From Parapedobacter pyrenivorans (lineage in GTDB: Bacteria; Bacteroidota; Bacteroidia; Sphingobacteriales; Sphingobacteriaceae): a DNA stretch of 64,000 nucleotides. Shown here piece after piece: positions 63,105-64,000 of the stretch. The position numbers were made by a program, and so were the translations under genes. The stretch lies in NCBI RefSeq assembly GCF_014636865.1, contig NZ_BMER01000004.1, positions 372,001 to 436,000 of the forward strand, in the 5' to 3' direction. The notes under the pieces were generated by a model, which saw nothing but the letters and a program-made list of their open reading frames with translations, was not told the origin of the DNA and made no database searches. Position 1 is the stretch's first letter. Each line of letters begins with the position of its first letter.

Positions 63105-64000
63105 ATGAATACAGATTTTTACAACCTAACACCGATTGACCACGATCCATTTTACATCGGTGAGATTGAACGAATTGTTCCTACTGCGGAAACACAACTG
63201 GAAATCTGGTTATCATGTGCCATCGGAGGTCGCGATGCCAGCTGCTCGTATAATGAATCCATATCCCTGAAGCTGGAAGGCACATTGGACTCGTCGATCC
63301 TGTACGAGGCATTGGATGAGGTTATCCAACGCCACGAAGCGCTACGCTATACATTTAGCGCAGACGGCAGGGAAATCCACGTGACGGCGCATAGCCTGAC
63401 GGAATTTCGCTACGAAGACATCACGGCCCAAACAGACCCGGCCCAGAAGCAAATTCTGAACGAATTCAACGGACGGGACGCAGCGGAACCTTTTGACCTG
63501 GCAGACGGTCCGCTTTTCAGGGTGTTTTTATTCAAGTTGGCGGAAGATGTACATTTGCTGCGATTGACAGCCCACCATATCATCTGTGACGGGTGGTCAT
63601 TCGGCATTATATTGGAAGAACTATCCGAACTCTATCGATCAGCGTTGGCCGGACGGCAGGCAGCACTTCCGAAGGTCGTTCCCATGTCGCATTACAACCG
63701 GGAAATGGAGACCTATGCAAAAAGTGAAGGTTATCAACAAACCCTTCGCTACTGGCTCGATAAATTTCAGGAGATACCTGAACCCCTTACCCTGCCGACG
63801 GACCGGCTCCGGCCGGAGGAACGTACCTACAAAAGCCGTAGGGATGATTTTGTCTTGGACGCCGCGCTCGTGCAGGGTATCAAACAACTGGGTGCAAGCA
63901 ATGGCCTCAGTCTCGTAAATACGCTGCTGATTTCCTTCGAAGTGTATTTAAGCCGGTTGACAGGACAATCCGACGTCGTCGTGGGTTTGCCCACGGCCGG
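63105..64000 (+). CDS. NRPS, N-terminal condensation domain (3' truncated by window edge)
   Basis: The frame opens at ATG 63105, five bases after the synthase stop, and stays open for 298 codons to the end of the window, so the gene continues beyond. The visible part is a condensation domain: PTAETQLEIWLSCAIGG (C1-like), VIQRHEALRYTFSADG (C2), the catalytic motif HHIICDGWSFGIIL (HHxxxDG, C3), then PLTLPTDRLRPEERTYK and DVVVGLPTAG (C5-like). It should join the carrier-bound product of the upstream enzyme to the next amino acid. N-terminal placement in a separate gene implies docking with the aminotransferase end of the first protein. Probably one operon. Confidence 0.94.
   Translation, partial: MNTDFYNLTPIDHDPFYIGEIERIVPTAETQLEIWLSCAIGGRDASCSYNESISLKLEGTLDSSILYEALDEVIQRHEALRYTFSADGREIHVTAHSLTEFRYEDITAQTDPAQKQILNEFNGRDAAEPFDLADGPLFRVFLFKLAEDVHLLRLTAHHIICDGWSFGIILEELSELYRSALAGRQAALPKVVPMSHYNREMETYAKSEGYQQTLRYWLDKFQEIPEPLTLPTDRLRPEERTYKSRRDDFVLDAALVQGIKQLGASNGLSLVNTLLISFEVYLSRLTGQSDVVVGLPTA

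Overview
The window reads as chromosome of a Bacteroidota bacterium, most likely Sphingobacteriaceae (inference; Pedobacter, Parapedobacter or Sphingobacterium-like). The signs are: recurrent TAnnTTTG minus-7 promoter elements upstream of genes, sometimes with TTTG or TTG 19-20 bp further up; a TonB-dependent receptor with a carboxypeptidase-regulatory-like N-terminus; DUF4296, DUF3822, DUF1573 and WbqC proteins; a 41-residue ribosomal protein bTHX; and many lipoproteins. I see no rRNA, tRNA, CRISPR array, insertion sequence or prophage. No stretch above 300 bases lacks a gene.

Layout. 1-5.5 kb: end of smc, a GlxA-type AraC regulator, bTHX, rlmB, rocD and a DinB protein. 5.5-10.9 kb: a co-directional stress or detoxification block (MFS exporter with a 26-codon upstream ORF, TetR regulator, nitroreductase, aldo/keto reductase, FrnE-like DsbA protein, Tat-lipoprotein superoxide dismutase) closed by a strong terminator. 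10.9-16 kb: pyrE and a NUDIX gene with overlapping divergent starts, coaD, rsmD, DUF3822 and a RecD-like helicase. 16-27.3 kb: three APC amino-acid permeases, an exported SAM methyltransferase, a membrane pyrophosphatase, an orphan TonB receptor and MgtC. 27.3-34.6 kb: mutS2, a DUF4296 lipoprotein, yggS, an acetyltransferase, aspartate kinase and a thioredoxin-like lipoprotein. 34.7-39 kb: gap and the thrS-infC-rpmI-rplT operon. 39-49.4 kb: queE, a DUF1573 protein, an aminotransferase, topA-cmk, engB-ubiA, an NlpC/P60 lipoprotein and small envelope proteins. 49.6-56.3 kb: an LpxL-like acyltransferase with a glycosyltransferase, ligA, dapA and a second glycosyltransferase.

The most unusual content is at the right edge. 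A 2191-residue hybrid assembly-line protein (56524-63099) has the order adenylation, carrier, ketosynthase, malonyl acyltransferase, carrier, PLP aminotransferase. Five bases later an NRPS gene begins with a condensation domain and runs off the window. The first domain looks like an amino-acid adenylation domain and there is no ketoreductase. The line is therefore predicted to load an amino acid, extend it with malonate and transaminate the beta-keto group, giving a 3,4-diamino-acyl unit for the next module. That would be a distinctive building block, and I do not recognise the pathway.

At a smaller scale, at least seven genes have a TAnnTTTG element only 3-7 bases before the start codon, which suggests leaderless mRNAs in this genome.
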